In this document: positions 6,474 through 13,736 of the stretch, piece by piece
How the letters are laid out: each line of letters begins with the position of its first letter
How positions within the stretch are numbered: position 1 is the first letter of the stretch
DNA from: Steroidobacteraceae bacterium
GTDB lineage: Bacteria; Pseudomonadota; Gammaproteobacteria; Steroidobacterales; Steroidobacteraceae
Length of the DNA stretch: 13,736 nucleotides
Direction: 5' to 3'
Assembly: GCA_013044085.1 (NCBI GenBank)
Contig: JABEVI010000141.1
Location: 1-13,736 of the forward strand
Translations under genes and position numbers: made by a program
Notes under the pieces: model-generated
Databases searched by the model: none
Seen by the model: the letters and a program-made list of their open reading frames with translations, nothing else
Told to the model about the DNA's origin: nothing

Positions 6474-8268
6474 ACGGGGCGCAATGCCGGTCCAGCCATT
6501 CGAGATCGGCGCCGGCAAGCAAAGGCGCCAGGGCGCCGTGCACACGGGCATGATAGGCGTCGATCCAGGCCCGCTCTTGCTCGTTGAGCAGTGCCGGATC
6601 GAGCGTGCGGCGGTCGAACGGACACAGCGTGAGCGTCTCGAAGGCGTTGAACTCGCCGAACTCGCTGCGACCGGCATCGACCACCACCGCCAGATTCTCG
6701 TGGCGAATGCCGTGTCGGCCCGGCTTGTACAATCCCGGCTCTATCGAACTGATCATGCCGCGTTCGAGCGCGACCAGTGGGCCGCCGGCGACCGGCGGGC
6801 GGATGGACTGCGGCCCCTCGTGCACATTCAGGAAATATCCGACGCCATGTCCCGTCCCGTGTCCGTAATCCACGCCAGCGGCCCACAGCGGCGCACGGGC
6901 GATCGAGTCGAGCTGCGGGCCGCTCGCGCCGGCCGGGAACCGCGTGCTGGACAAGGCGATCAAGCCCTTCAACACCAGGGTCGAATCGCGCCGCTGCTCC
7001 GGCGTCGTCGCGCCGAGCGCCAGCACCCGGGTGACATCGGTGGTGCCGCCGAGATATTGCCCGCCGGAATCGATCAACAACAAGCCCTCGGCCTTCAAGG
7101 TGCTGTGCGACTCCGCCGTGGCGCGGTAATGCGGCAACGCGCCGTTGGCCTGATAGCCCGCGATCGTCTCGAAGCTCTCGCCCACCCAGCCGGGCTGCGC
7201 TGAACGCTCCTCGTGCAGGAGCACATCGACGGTGAGCTCGGTCACGGGGCCGCCCGCGCTCAGCCGCTCTTCGAGCCGGCGGAAAGCGCGCACCAGGGCG
7301 GCGCCGTCCCGGCGCATCACCTCGCGGATATGATCGAGCTCGACGGCGCTCTTGACGGCCTTGAAGGCGCTGCTCGGATTGGCCGCCTCGACGAGCCTCA
7401 CGGTCGGCGCGATCGCCTCGGCGAGCGCAACGACCACTCTGCCCGGATCGAGCAGCAACCCTTCCACGGCCGAGAGCCGGCGCAGTTGCGGCGCGAGTTG
7501 CGCGTAGTCGACGACCGTGATGCCATCATCGCCGAGCGCGTCGATCAACCGCGCATCGAGTTTGGCCGGGTCGACGAACAATCGCGCCCGGCCCTCGGGC
7601 TCGAGCAGCAGATGGGCGAGAAAGACCGGATTGCACGGTACGTCGCTGCCACGCAGATTCGAGAGCCAGGCGACGTCATCGAGGCTCGAAATCAGGTGAT
7701 GGGTCGCGCCGAGCCTCGCCACCGCCTCGCGCAAGCGCGCAAGCTTCTCGCGGCGCGAAATACCGGCGTAGGCCGCCGCATGCGCATACACCGGCGCGCG
7801 CGGCAACGCGGGCCGATCGGTCCAGATCGAGGCGGGCAGGTCGATGTCGGTGCGCAAGCTCGCGCCGATGCCGAGCAGCATCGGTTCGATGAGACGTTTC
7901 GTGGAGAGCGCGATGCCATCGCCGGCGACCGCGAGCACATCCTTGGCGCGCAGATGCTCGCGCAGCCATTGCAAATGTTCCGGCGCCTGCTGCACGCGCA
8001 GCTTCATGAGCGCGATGCCGCTGCCGGCGAGCTGCTGTTCGGCTTGCGAGAAGTAGCGCGAGTCGGTCCACAAGCCGGCGTGCTCGCGACCGACGACCAA
8101 GGTGCCGGCCGAACCGGTGAATCCGGACAACCAGCTGCGCGCCTGCCAATGTTCGGGCAGGTACTCGGACAAGTGAGGGTCTGCGCTCGGTACCAGCACA
8201 GCAGCGACACCGTGCGACTGCATGGCCGCGCGCAGCGCGGCCAGCCGGGAGGGGATCTGCGTTTTCAC
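6466..8268 (-). CDS. Xaa-Pro aminopeptidase, M24B family, three-domain form
   Basis: A 600-residue cytoplasmic metallopeptidase that removes an N-terminal residue when proline follows it. There are two creatinase-N-like domains (about 5-135 and 155-305), then the pita-bread M24 catalytic domain (about 310-530) and a C-terminal extension with WLDRHCAPL. The five metal ligands are all visible: D400 (LLIDSGG), D411 (GTTDVTR), H474 (GTGHGVG), E510 (SSIEPG) and E524 (RHEN). H380, H470 and H483 fit the supporting histidines. The length matches the long eukaryotic-cytosolic-like form rather than E. coli PepP (about 440). It starts at GTG 8268, chosen because residues 5-40 match the conserved N-terminus; a GGGGG run lies just upstream. 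It begins 9 bases after the 129-residue gene stops and is probably the last gene of that operon. Confidence 0.96.
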   Translation of the reverse strand: MKTQIPSRLAALRAAMQSHGVAAVLVPSADPHLSEYLPEHWQARSWLSGFTGSAGTLVVGREHAGLWTDSRYFSQAEQQLAGSGIALMKLRVQQAPEHLQWLREHLRAKDVLAVAGDGIALSTKRLIEPMLLGIGASLRTDIDLPASIWTDRPALPRAPVYAHAAAYAGISRREKLARLREAVARLGATHHLISSLDDVAWLSNLRGSDVPCNPVFLAHLLLEPEGRARLFVDPAKLDARLIDALGDDGITVVDYAQLAPQLRRLSAVEGLLLDPGRVVVALAEAIAPTVRLVEAANPSSAFKAVKSAVELDHIREVMRRDGAALVRAFRRLEERLSAGGPVTELTVDVLLHEERSAQPGWVGESFETIAGYQANGALPHYRATAESHSTLKAEGLLLIDSGGQYLGGTTDVTRVLALGATTPEQRRDSTLVLKGLIALSSTRFPAGASGPQLDSIARAPLWAAGVDYGHGTGHGVGYFLNVHEGPQSIRPPVAGGPLVALERGMISSIEPGLYKPGRHGIRHENLAVVVDAGRSEFGEFNAFETLTLCPFDRRTLDPALLNEQERAWIDAYHARVHGALAPLLAGADLEWLDRHCAPLA

Positions 8269-8277
8269 GCCCCCATG

Positions 8278-8667
8278 TTAATACGTCGCAGTCACCGTAT
8301 ACAGCACCTGCAGGCGGCATTCCTGTTTCGACGCATAGTCGAGCGCACGCCGCCCGCAACAATCGAGCACTCCATGGGCCTCATGCGCCTTCCCGGCGAC
8401 CGCCGCTGCGACCGCGCTCGTCAGGTCGAATTCACCGTCGCAATCCGCGTAAGGACAGGGAAACTCGAAGAAGGCCCGCGCCGCCGGGTGCAGCACGTGG
8501 GACTGGTCGGCCGGTGGGTTCGCTTTTGCCCCCTCGAACTTCAATTCCAGACGGATCCTCTCGAGTCCGGGAAAGGCGACCCGCAAAGCCTGCGCACTCA
8601 AGCGGCCGCGGCGGATCCGCTCCATGCGCTCCTGGCGCGCCGCGGCACAGCTCGCGGCCAGTTTCAC
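8278..8667 (-). CDS. Conserved-looking hypothetical protein with clustered cysteines
   Basis: A 129-residue protein of unknown function. A basic helical N-terminus (RQERMERIRRGRL, 11-23) is followed by a compact domain with FEFPCPYADCDGEFDL (about 67-82), LDCCGRR (101-107) and EC (116-117), and a TVTATY end. Cysteines 71, 76, 103, 104 and 117 are spaced like a zinc or redox cluster, but no named family was recognised; metal binding is inference. It starts at GTG 8667, overlapping the TGA of the upstream small gene as GTGA, which suggests translational coupling. The same frame runs upstream to 8838, but that part is the shadow of the small basic gene. The stop is TAA, 9 bases before the aminopeptidase GTG. 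I am fairly sure it is a real gene because of the ordered hydrophobic and cysteine pattern and the overlap. Confidence 0.8.
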   Translation of the reverse strand: MKLAASCAAARQERMERIRRGRLSAQALRVAFPGLERIRLELKFEGAKANPPADQSHVLHPAARAFFEFPCPYADCDGEFDLTSAVAAAVAGKAHEAHGVLDCCGRRALDYASKQECRLQVLYTVTATY

Positions 8668-8819
8668 TGCTCGGGTCCGGCCGGCGGCACCGCGACATCG
8701 GCCGCTCCGCCCTCCAATTCCCCGGGCCGGGTCGCGCGCCGCTCCTGCTTGGCCTGCTGCCTCGCCTTGCGGGTCCGCTCCCGCTCCTTGCGTGCTTGAT
8801 GGTAATTCGGCTTGGCCAC
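8664..8819 (-). CDS. Small basic protein (MAKPNYHQ type), hypothetical
   Basis: A 51-residue protein read from GTG 8819. It begins MAKPNYHQARKERERTRKAR, a highly charged, Arg/Lys/Gln-rich helical half, and ends with an acidic to Pro-rich tail GPEQ. GGAG at 8825-8828 with a 5-base spacer supports the start. Small proteins opening (M)xKPNY followed by a charged helix recur in proteobacterial genomes as uncharacterised proteins; that resemblance is from memory. Its stop overlaps the GTG of the Cys-containing gene. It follows the MFS stop by 43 bases, so it could be transcribed with the upstream genes or from its own promoter. The basic helix could bind nucleic acid or ribosomes, which is inference only. 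Confidence 0.75.
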   Translation of the reverse strand: MAKPNYHQARKERERTRKARQQAKQERRATRPGELEGGAADVAVPPAGPEQ

Positions 8820-8862
8820 GGACTCTCCGGATGCGCACTGATTTGCAGCTACTTTACTCCCA

Positions 8863-10098
8863 TTATCGGCGCCGCGGGCGCCAGATGCGCAAACGCAAAC
8901 CCCGGTGCTTGGTGAAGTAGCGAACGCCGACCATCGCGGCCGCGAAACCGGAGGCGGCGCCGACACCGAGGGCCCAGCGCGGCCCCAGGGTATCCGCCAC
9001 CCAGCCGACGATCGGCGCACCGAGCGGCGTGCCACCGAGCGCAATCGCGAGCAGGATCGCCATGACGCGGCCCCGCATGACCGGCTCGGTCGACAATTGC
9101 ACGAAGCCGTTCGTGGTCGTCGAGAAGATCTGCGCCGCCGCCCCGATGACGAGCAGCGCGGCACCGAACAGCGCGTAGTCCGGCAGCACCGCGGCCACCA
9201 CCAGACCCAGACCGAATACCGCGGCCCCGGCGAACAGCAGAGACATCCGCGGCCGCGAGTACCGCGCCGCGAACAAGGCGCCGGCCACCGAACCGAGCGC
9301 CATGATCGAGGTCAGCAATCCGTATCGATCGGCACCGACGTGAAAGACCGTGACGGACATGGTCAGGATGAAGATCTGGAAATTCAACCCGAACGTGCCG
9401 ATCAAGAACAGCATCACCAAAACCGCCTTCAGATCGGGCCGGTTCCAGACGTAGCGAAATCCCTCGGCGATGCCGCCGCGCGCCCGTTCAGGCATGCACC
9501 TCGTATGCAACTCGGCGACGCGCAACATGCCGAGGGATGCGAGCACCGCTGCGAAGGAAACCGCGTTCAGCAGGAACGCCCAGCCGGAGCCGACGCCGGC
9601 GATGAGAACACCGGCGATGGCCGGACCGATCATGCGCGCCGCGTTGAACGAGGTCGAGTTCAGCGCCACTGCATTCGATAGGTCCTCCTCGCCGACCAAC
9701 TCCCAGACGAATGTCTGCCGCGCCGGAGCATCGAATGCCGCGACGCAGCCGAGCAGGAACGCGAAGACATAGACATGCCACAGCTCGACCAGACCGGCGA
9801 CCGTCAGCAAACCCAGAACGAGCGCGAGTGCACCCATCGCCGCCTGCGTCGCGAACAGCAGCTTGCGCCGGTCGAGATGGTCGGCGGCGAACCCGGTCAG
9901 GGGCAACAACAGCAATTGTGGGCCGAACTGCAGCCCCATGACCACGCCGACGGCGGTGGCGCTGTGCGCCGTCAAGCGCGTGAGCACCAGCCAATCCTGT
10001 GCGGTGCGCTGGATCCACGTGCCGACGTTCGAGACGATGGCGCCGGCCGCCCAGATGCGGTAATTGTATCCGCTCAGCGAGCGGAACATGCCCTTCAC
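8863..10098 (-). CDS. MFS exporter, EntS-like (MFS_3 family)
   Basis: A 411-residue inner-membrane protein with about 12 predicted TM helices, in the major facilitator branch that includes enterobactin exporter EntS. Motif A is seen as GFAADHLDRRKLL at about 69-81, after TM2. DAPARQTFVWELV and LSNAVALNSTSFNAAR in the first half are typical of this branch. The C-terminus is strongly basic (RIWRPRRR). Substrate cannot be inferred; siderophore, drug or small metabolite are all possible. The start is GTG 10098, four bases after the desaturase stop; ATG 10089 is an alternative three codons in. The tight junction suggests cotranscription with the desaturase. Confidence 0.92.
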   Translation of the reverse strand: MKGMFRSLSGYNYRIWAAGAIVSNVGTWIQRTAQDWLVLTRLTAHSATAVGVVMGLQFGPQLLLLPLTGFAADHLDRRKLLFATQAAMGALALVLGLLTVAGLVELWHVYVFAFLLGCVAAFDAPARQTFVWELVGEEDLSNAVALNSTSFNAARMIGPAIAGVLIAGVGSGWAFLLNAVSFAAVLASLGMLRVAELHTRCMPERARGGIAEGFRYVWNRPDLKAVLVMLFLIGTFGLNFQIFILTMSVTVFHVGADRYGLLTSIMALGSVAGALFAARYSRPRMSLLFAGAAVFGLGLVVAAVLPDYALFGAALLVIGAAAQIFSTTTNGFVQLSTEPVMRGRVMAILLAIALGGTPLGAPIVGWVADTLGPRWALGVGAASGFAAAMVGVRYFTKHRGLRLRIWRPRRR

Positions 10099-10102
10099 GC
10101 GC

Positions 10103-11074
10103 TCAGCCCTGCGGCGGACGCGCCATCGGCACCCGGCCGCTCGGATGCGGTATCACGTCGTGCGAACGCAGCAAGAAGCGGCGCGCGACGTCGAAATAGG
10201 TCTTGTAGATCAGGCCGCCGTTCGCGGCGATCAGTCGCCCGCGATCCCGTCGATAGCGCGCGTTGTATTGGTACCAGGGAACCATCGGCACCTCGTGGTG
10301 CAACGCGTGCAGATTATTGAACAGAAACAGGGGGCCGAGGATCCAGGAATCCTCGACGATCGCGACCCGCTCGCGCACGAGCGGCCGGGCGCGGTGCTCG
10401 GCGAAGGAGCGGATCAGCAGGATGCCGTTCGCCGGAACGACCATCGCCACCGCATACAACCACAACGGCATGCCGCAGACGAGTTTGAGCCACAGCACCA
10501 CCGGCACGCACCAGGCCAGGTGCTGGATCCACAGCCGCCGCCGTCCTCGATCGCCACGCGCCACGCCGCGAGCCTCGGCGATCAGGAATGCGCCGATGCG
10601 CCAGAACGAGCCTACGAGCACCCGCCCGAGAAGCGTCTGTTGCACCGCCAAGCTCGCACGGACCAACCAATGCGAGCGCGCCCAATCCGCCGGCGTCACG
10701 TAGTAGGACTCCGGATCATCGAGCGGATCGGTCAGGCGCTCATCGCGATGATGCGCGAGGTGACTGTCGCGGTAGAGGCGGTACGGCAGCCATAGGGACA
10801 GCGGCCAGACGGCGAGCAGCTCATTGATCCAGGCCTTGCGTGTCGGATGTCCGTGGATGATTTCATGCTGCACCGAGCCGTGAAGCGCGAGCAGCACCGC
10901 GGTCACGGGGGCGACGACGAGGAGCGGCCAGTGCCGATAGTGGAGCGTGATCACGAGCCAGGCGCCGTAGGTCGCGAGGATCAAGGCGAGCGTCGGCCAC
11001 TCGATCGCCGCAACGCTCACGCCGCGCGCGGCGGGCGCCTCGTCCACCTGTCCATTGCGGATCCCAGCGTTCAT
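10103..11074 (-). CDS. Membrane fatty acid desaturase
   Basis: A 323-residue integral membrane di-iron enzyme of the fatty-acid desaturase/hydroxylase family (PF00487 type). Histidine boxes: HEIIH (70-74), HLAHH (105-109) and HALHH (256-260), plus H227 in AEHRA. Hydrophobic segments lie at about 28-45, 50-66, 85-98, 186-202 and 205-222. Substrate may be an acyl lipid or an unrelated hydrophobic compound; the family is too broad to say. ATG 11074 has no Shine-Dalgarno, but a TACAAT box ends seven bases before it, fitting a leaderless message. It lies 45 bases from the ABC transporter's last gene and four bases from the MFS gene, so it probably heads its own unit with the exporter. Confidence 0.93.
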   Translation of the reverse strand: MNAGIRNGQVDEAPAARGVSVAAIEWPTLALILATYGAWLVITLHYRHWPLLVVAPVTAVLLALHGSVQHEIIHGHPTRKAWINELLAVWPLSLWLPYRLYRDSHLAHHRDERLTDPLDDPESYYVTPADWARSHWLVRASLAVQQTLLGRVLVGSFWRIGAFLIAEARGVARGDRGRRRLWIQHLAWCVPVVLWLKLVCGMPLWLYAVAMVVPANGILLIRSFAEHRARPLVRERVAIVEDSWILGPLFLFNNLHALHHEVPMVPWYQYNARYRRDRGRLIAANGGLIYKTYFDVARRFLLRSHDVIPHPSGRVPMARPPQG

Positions 11075-11080
11075 CGATCG

Positions 11081-11086
11081 ATTGTA
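11081..11086 (-). promoter_or_regulatory. -10 box for a likely leaderless desaturase transcript
   Basis: TACAAT on the minus strand differs from TATAAT at one base. Its last base is seven bases before the A of ATG 11074, so transcription would begin at or next to the start codon. The best -35 at normal spacing is weak. No ribosome binding site is present, which agrees with leaderless translation. Confidence 0.45.
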
Positions 11087-11119
11087 GTCGAAGTCCCCGC
11101 CGACGTCCGTGCGCGGGCC

Positions 11120-11860
11120 TCAATCGAGGCGCACGGCCCCGCAGACGCGCCGCTGCACGAGGCCGATCGCCTCGTAGAGCAGGATCGCGATCAGGCCGGT
11201 CGCGAGCCCGCCCTGCAGGACGAAGGCGTTGTTGTTCGACAGAAGCCCGGCGATGATCACCTCGCCCAAACCCTTCGCCGCGACCGTCGAACCGATGGTC
11301 GCCGTACCGACGCTGATCACGACCGAGAGGCGCACGCCCTCGAAGATCAACGGCATCGCGAGCGGCAATTCCACCGACCACAGGCGTTGCCCGGCGCTCA
11401 TGCCCATGCCGCTCGCCGCCTCGAGCAACGCCGCTGGACAGCTCTCGAGGCCCGCGACCGTGTTCTCGAAGATCGGCAGCAATCCGTACGCGAACAGTGC
11501 GATCAGCGTCGGCTTCTCGCCGAAGCCGACCAACGGCACCGCGAGCGCGAGGATCGCGACCGGTGGAAAGGTCTGGCCGAAATTCACGAGCGTGCGCGAC
11601 AACGGCAGGAACTGCGCGCCGCGCGCGCGCGTGACCAGGATCCCGAGGCCGACGGCGACCAGCGTGCTCGCCACCGCCGCGATGCACACGATGCCAAGAT
11701 GCGCGAGCGCGAGCGCGAGAAGGTTGCCCTGGTTGTAGATCGGCGGTGCGCCGTCAGGGTTCAGCGGCGCGAACAGCGGCGCGAAGCGCTGCGGCGCGAG
11801 GAGAAAGGCCGCGAGCAGCGCGAGGGCGCCGAGCGGCCAGCACGCGGCGACACGCCGCAT
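11120..11860 (-). CDS. yehW: Osmoprotectant ABC transporter permease, YehW-like
   Basis: A 246-residue inner-membrane permease of the betaine/choline/carnitine (OpuC/Yeh) class. It has about six hydrophobic segments and the EAA cytoplasmic loop at about 147-170 (EAASGMGMSAGQ then VELPLAMP), which docks to the ATPase. Length matches E. coli YehW (about 243). Start ATG 11860 shares its A with the TGA of the ATPase gene (TGATG), indicating coupling. A frame open back to 12178 is overlap with the ATPase gene and is ignored. It is the last gene of the visible transporter operon. The symbol rests on length, gene order and class; substrate is not shown by the sequence. Confidence 0.9.
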   Translation of the reverse strand: MRRVAACWPLGALALLAAFLLAPQRFAPLFAPLNPDGAPPIYNQGNLLALALAHLGIVCIAAVASTLVAVGLGILVTRARGAQFLPLSRTLVNFGQTFPPVAILALAVPLVGFGEKPTLIALFAYGLLPIFENTVAGLESCPAALLEAASGMGMSAGQRLWSVELPLAMPLIFEGVRLSVVISVGTATIGSTVAAKGLGEVIIAGLLSNNNAFVLQGGLATGLIAILLYEAIGLVQRRVCGAVRLD

Positions 11861-12825
11861 CAGCGCGCACGCCCCTGTGCGAGGATCGCCGCGACCGTGA
11901 GACGTCCGCACGGTCGGCCGCCGGCGTCGAGCACCACGGCCGCGTCGGCGTTTTGCCACATCAGATCGGCGAGCACGTCGCGCAGCGACGCATCTGCCGC
12001 GACGCTGACCTCGCCGGCGCCCGCGTGAGCCACCGCTTCGCCGCCGCTGCCGGCCGGATCGGCCAGATCGCCGGCCCTCGTCAGCGACAGCAGGCGCAAG
12101 GCCCGGTCGGCCGCGCCGGTCAATTGGGTGACGAACGGATCGGCGGGCCGGGTGAGCAACGCCGCCGGCCGGTCGCACTGCAGGAGATGCCCGCGGCTCA
12201 TGACGGCGACCCGATCGCCGAGGCGAAAGGCTTCCTCGATGTCGTGAGTGACCAGCACGATGGTGATGCCGAATCGGCGGCGGATGTGCCGCAAGTCCTC
12301 CTGCGCCTTGGCGCGGATGATCGGATCGAGCGCGCCGAACGGCTCGTCCATCAGCAAGACCGAGGGCTCCGCGGCGAGCGCGCGCGCGACGCCGACGCGC
12401 TGTTGCTGACCGCCGGACAGCTCGTGCGGATACTTGTGCGCGTACACGCCGGTCTCGAGCTGCAGGAGCGTGAGCAACTCGGCGACGCGCGCACCGATGC
12501 GCTTCTCCTCCCAGCCGAGCAGGCGCGGCACGGTGGCGATGTTCTCGGCGACGGTACGATGCGGGAACAAGCCGTTGCCCTGGATCACGTAGCCGATCCG
12601 ACGCCGCAGCAGGTGGGCGGGCTCCGCGCCGGTGTCCCTGCCATTCAGGAGCACGCGGCCCGAGCTCGGCTCGACGAGGCGGTTGATCATCCGCAGCAGC
12701 GTCGACTTGCCGGACCCGGAGGTGCCGACGATCGCCATGATCGAGTCGCGCTCCACGACCAGGGACACCTCGTCGACGACGCTGGTCGCGCCATAACGCT
12801 TCGTCAGTTGTTCGATCCTGATCAT
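11860..12825 (-). CDS. yehX: Osmoprotectant ABC transporter ATPase with one CBS-like tail, YehX-like
   Basis: A 321-residue cytoplasmic ATPase that powers osmolyte uptake. Walker A GTSGSGKST at 34-42, Q82, signature LSGGQ at 136-140, Walker B ending D160-E161, and H194 are all intact. After residue 245 a poorly conserved linker leads into one CBS-like half (about 272-318), whereas OpuA/OpuC-type ATPases carry two. The length agrees better with E. coli YehX (about 308). CBS modules in this class sense ionic strength or nucleotides; a single one may work only as a dimer pair. ATG 12825 has GGAG six bases upstream and overlaps the upstream permease stop as ATGA. Confidence 0.94.
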   Translation of the reverse strand: MIRIEQLTKRYGATSVVDEVSLVVERDSIMAIVGTSGSGKSTLLRMINRLVEPSSGRVLLNGRDTGAEPAHLLRRRIGYVIQGNGLFPHRTVAENIATVPRLLGWEEKRIGARVAELLTLLQLETGVYAHKYPHELSGGQQQRVGVARALAAEPSVLLMDEPFGALDPIIRAKAQEDLRHIRRRFGITIVLVTHDIEEAFRLGDRVAVMSRGHLLQCDRPAALLTRPADPFVTQLTGAADRALRLLSLTRAGDLADPAGSGGEAVAHAGAGEVSVAADASLRDVLADLMWQNADAAVVLDAGGRPCGRLTVAAILAQGRAR

Positions 12826-13736
12826 GGCGGGCTCCGGTCGATGACTTCGATCAACGCATCGAGGAGCACGGCCGCGGACAACGCGAGCGCCACGGTCGGC
12901 AGCGCGCCGAGCAGCACGAGATCGATCGCCGACTGGCCGATTCCCTCGAACACGAAGGTGCCGAGACCGCCCGCGCCGATCAGCGCCGCAATGGTCACGA
13001 GCCCGATGTTTTGCACCAGCACGATCCGAATCCCGGTCAGGATCACCGGCAGGGCGAGCGGCAGCTCGACGCCGGCGAGAACCTGCCCGTTCGTCATGCC
13101 CATGCCGCGCGCGGCTTCGACCGCGGCCGGCGAGACACGGCTCAATCCGGCGGCGGTGTTCGCGACGATCGGCAGCAGCGAATACAGGAACAAGGCGAGC
13201 ACGGCCGGAGCCGCACCGATCCCCTCGATGCCGATGCGCGCGGCGAACGGCACGGCCGCCGCCACGGCGCCGAGCGGCGCCATCAAGATGCCGAACAGCG
13301 CGACCGCCGGAATGGTCTGCACGAGATTCAGTGCACTCAGGATGCCCGGGCGCAACCGCGGCACGCGGTGACAGAGCACGCCGAGCGGACAGGCGACGAT
13401 GACCGCCGCGGCGAGCGAGCCGAAGGCGAGTTCCACGTGCCGTCGCATTTCAAAGGCGAAGCGGTCGGCATTGACGGCATACTCGCGCATCACCGACAAA
13501 TGGTCGAACGTGCCGTGCGCGAGCGCGGCACCGGCCACCGCGAGGAACGCGGCCAGTGACAGCACCCGCGCAAGCGGTCCCGGCCGCATCCGGGTGATCG
13601 CGTCGGTCGCGAGCAGACCGAGGCTCGCGAGCAGCAGCCAACAACCGGCCCCCGGCGCGACCCGCACGACCTGGTTGCCGGGCGGGGTCAGCGCATTGCC
13701 CGCGGCGGCCGCGCACAGACACACCGCGACCAGGCC
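12822..13736 (-). CDS. yehY: Osmoprotectant ABC transporter permease, long YehY-like form (5' end cut off)
   Basis: Inner-membrane permease, with about 304 codons visible and the frame open to the right edge; the N-terminus is missing. GTG 13724 could be read as a start, but the hydrophobic stretch continues upstream of it and YehY proteins are about 385 residues, so a start outside the window is more likely. Extra N-terminal hydrophobic segments precede a loop (FDHLSVMREYAVNADRF) and then the standard core. The EAA loop, EAARGMGMTNGQ followed by VELPLALP, lies at about 13055-13125. Order long permease, ATPase, short permease equals yehYXW in E. coli, where the binding protein YehZ lies first; that gene would be to the right. 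The two permeases share the core pattern LLPI-NT-AGL, GMGM and GLG. Confidence 0.9.
   Translation of the reverse strand, partial: GLVAVCLCAAAAGNALTPPGNQVVRVAPGAGCWLLLASLGLLATDAITRMRPGPLARVLSLAAFLAVAGAALAHGTFDHLSVMREYAVNADRFAFEMRRHVELAFGSLAAAVIVACPLGVLCHRVPRLRPGILSALNLVQTIPAVALFGILMAPLGAVAAAVPFAARIGIEGIGAAPAVLALFLYSLLPIVANTAAGLSRVSPAAVEAARGMGMTNGQVLAGVELPLALPVILTGIRIVLVQNIGLVTIAALIGAGGLGTFVFEGIGQSAIDLVLLGALPTVALALSAAVLLDALIEVIDRSPP

Noticed and set aside
7213..8799. 528-codon + strand open frame opposite the aminopeptidase
   Set aside because: All M24 metal ligands are on the minus strand and the + frame spans several minus-strand genes.
11613..11633. Alternating GC run, possible Z-DNA or recombination site
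   Set aside because: It lies inside the permease coding frame and is explained by Ala/Arg codons at high GC.
11746..13371. 541-codon + strand open frame opposite the transporter genes
   Set aside because: Walker and EAA motifs on the minus strand show the real coding; the + frame is low-complexity Arg/Ala/Asp.

Overview
The window is GC-rich and densely coded. It has frequent GTG starts, short or overlapping gene junctions, and c-di-GMP proteins with PAS, GAF, GGDEF, EAL and HDOD domains. This suggests a high-GC proteobacterium, most likely a gammaproteobacterium of the Xanthomonadales or Nevskiales/Steroidobacter type. That placement is inferred from gene content and style; there is no rRNA or other marker to fix it.

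Left third (1-6060): a c-di-GMP signalling block. A membrane-anchored sensor protein (periplasmic domain, two PAS, GGDEF, EAL) runs leftward off the edge. Divergent from it is a rightward pair: a stand-alone HDOD protein, then a 740-residue GAF-(degenerate GGDEF)-EAL protein. The 128-base divergent gap carries an exact TGTGA-N6-TCACA site of the CRP/Vfr/Clp type, centred 41.5 bases before the HDOD start codon. The rightward pair ends at a perfect 10-bp hairpin.

Middle (6063-8819): leftward genes. First is an unrecognised 72-residue small protein with an Asp-Gly core and a hydrophobic Ala/Ser/Gly-rich tail. It has its own ribosome binding site and a 184-base upstream region with two overlapping perfect palindromes, two small hairpins and a sigma-54-like box. 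Upstream of it is a probable operon: a 51-residue basic protein, a 129-residue Cys-containing protein overlapping it by GTGA, and a three-domain Xaa-Pro aminopeptidase.

Right (8863-13736): also leftward. An EntS-type MFS exporter follows a membrane fatty-acid desaturase by four bases. The desaturase has a -10 box placed as for a leaderless transcript. Upstream is a yehYXW-like osmoprotectant ABC transporter (long permease, ATPase, short permease) with overlapping junctions. Its long permease runs off the right edge, and no substrate-binding protein is visible.

The most novel points are the putative CRP-type control of the divergent c-di-GMP block, the small orphan gene with its structured leader, and the coupled pair of small conserved-looking proteins. 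I saw no mobile element, CRISPR array, tRNA or rRNA. No stretch longer than 300 bases lacks a gene.
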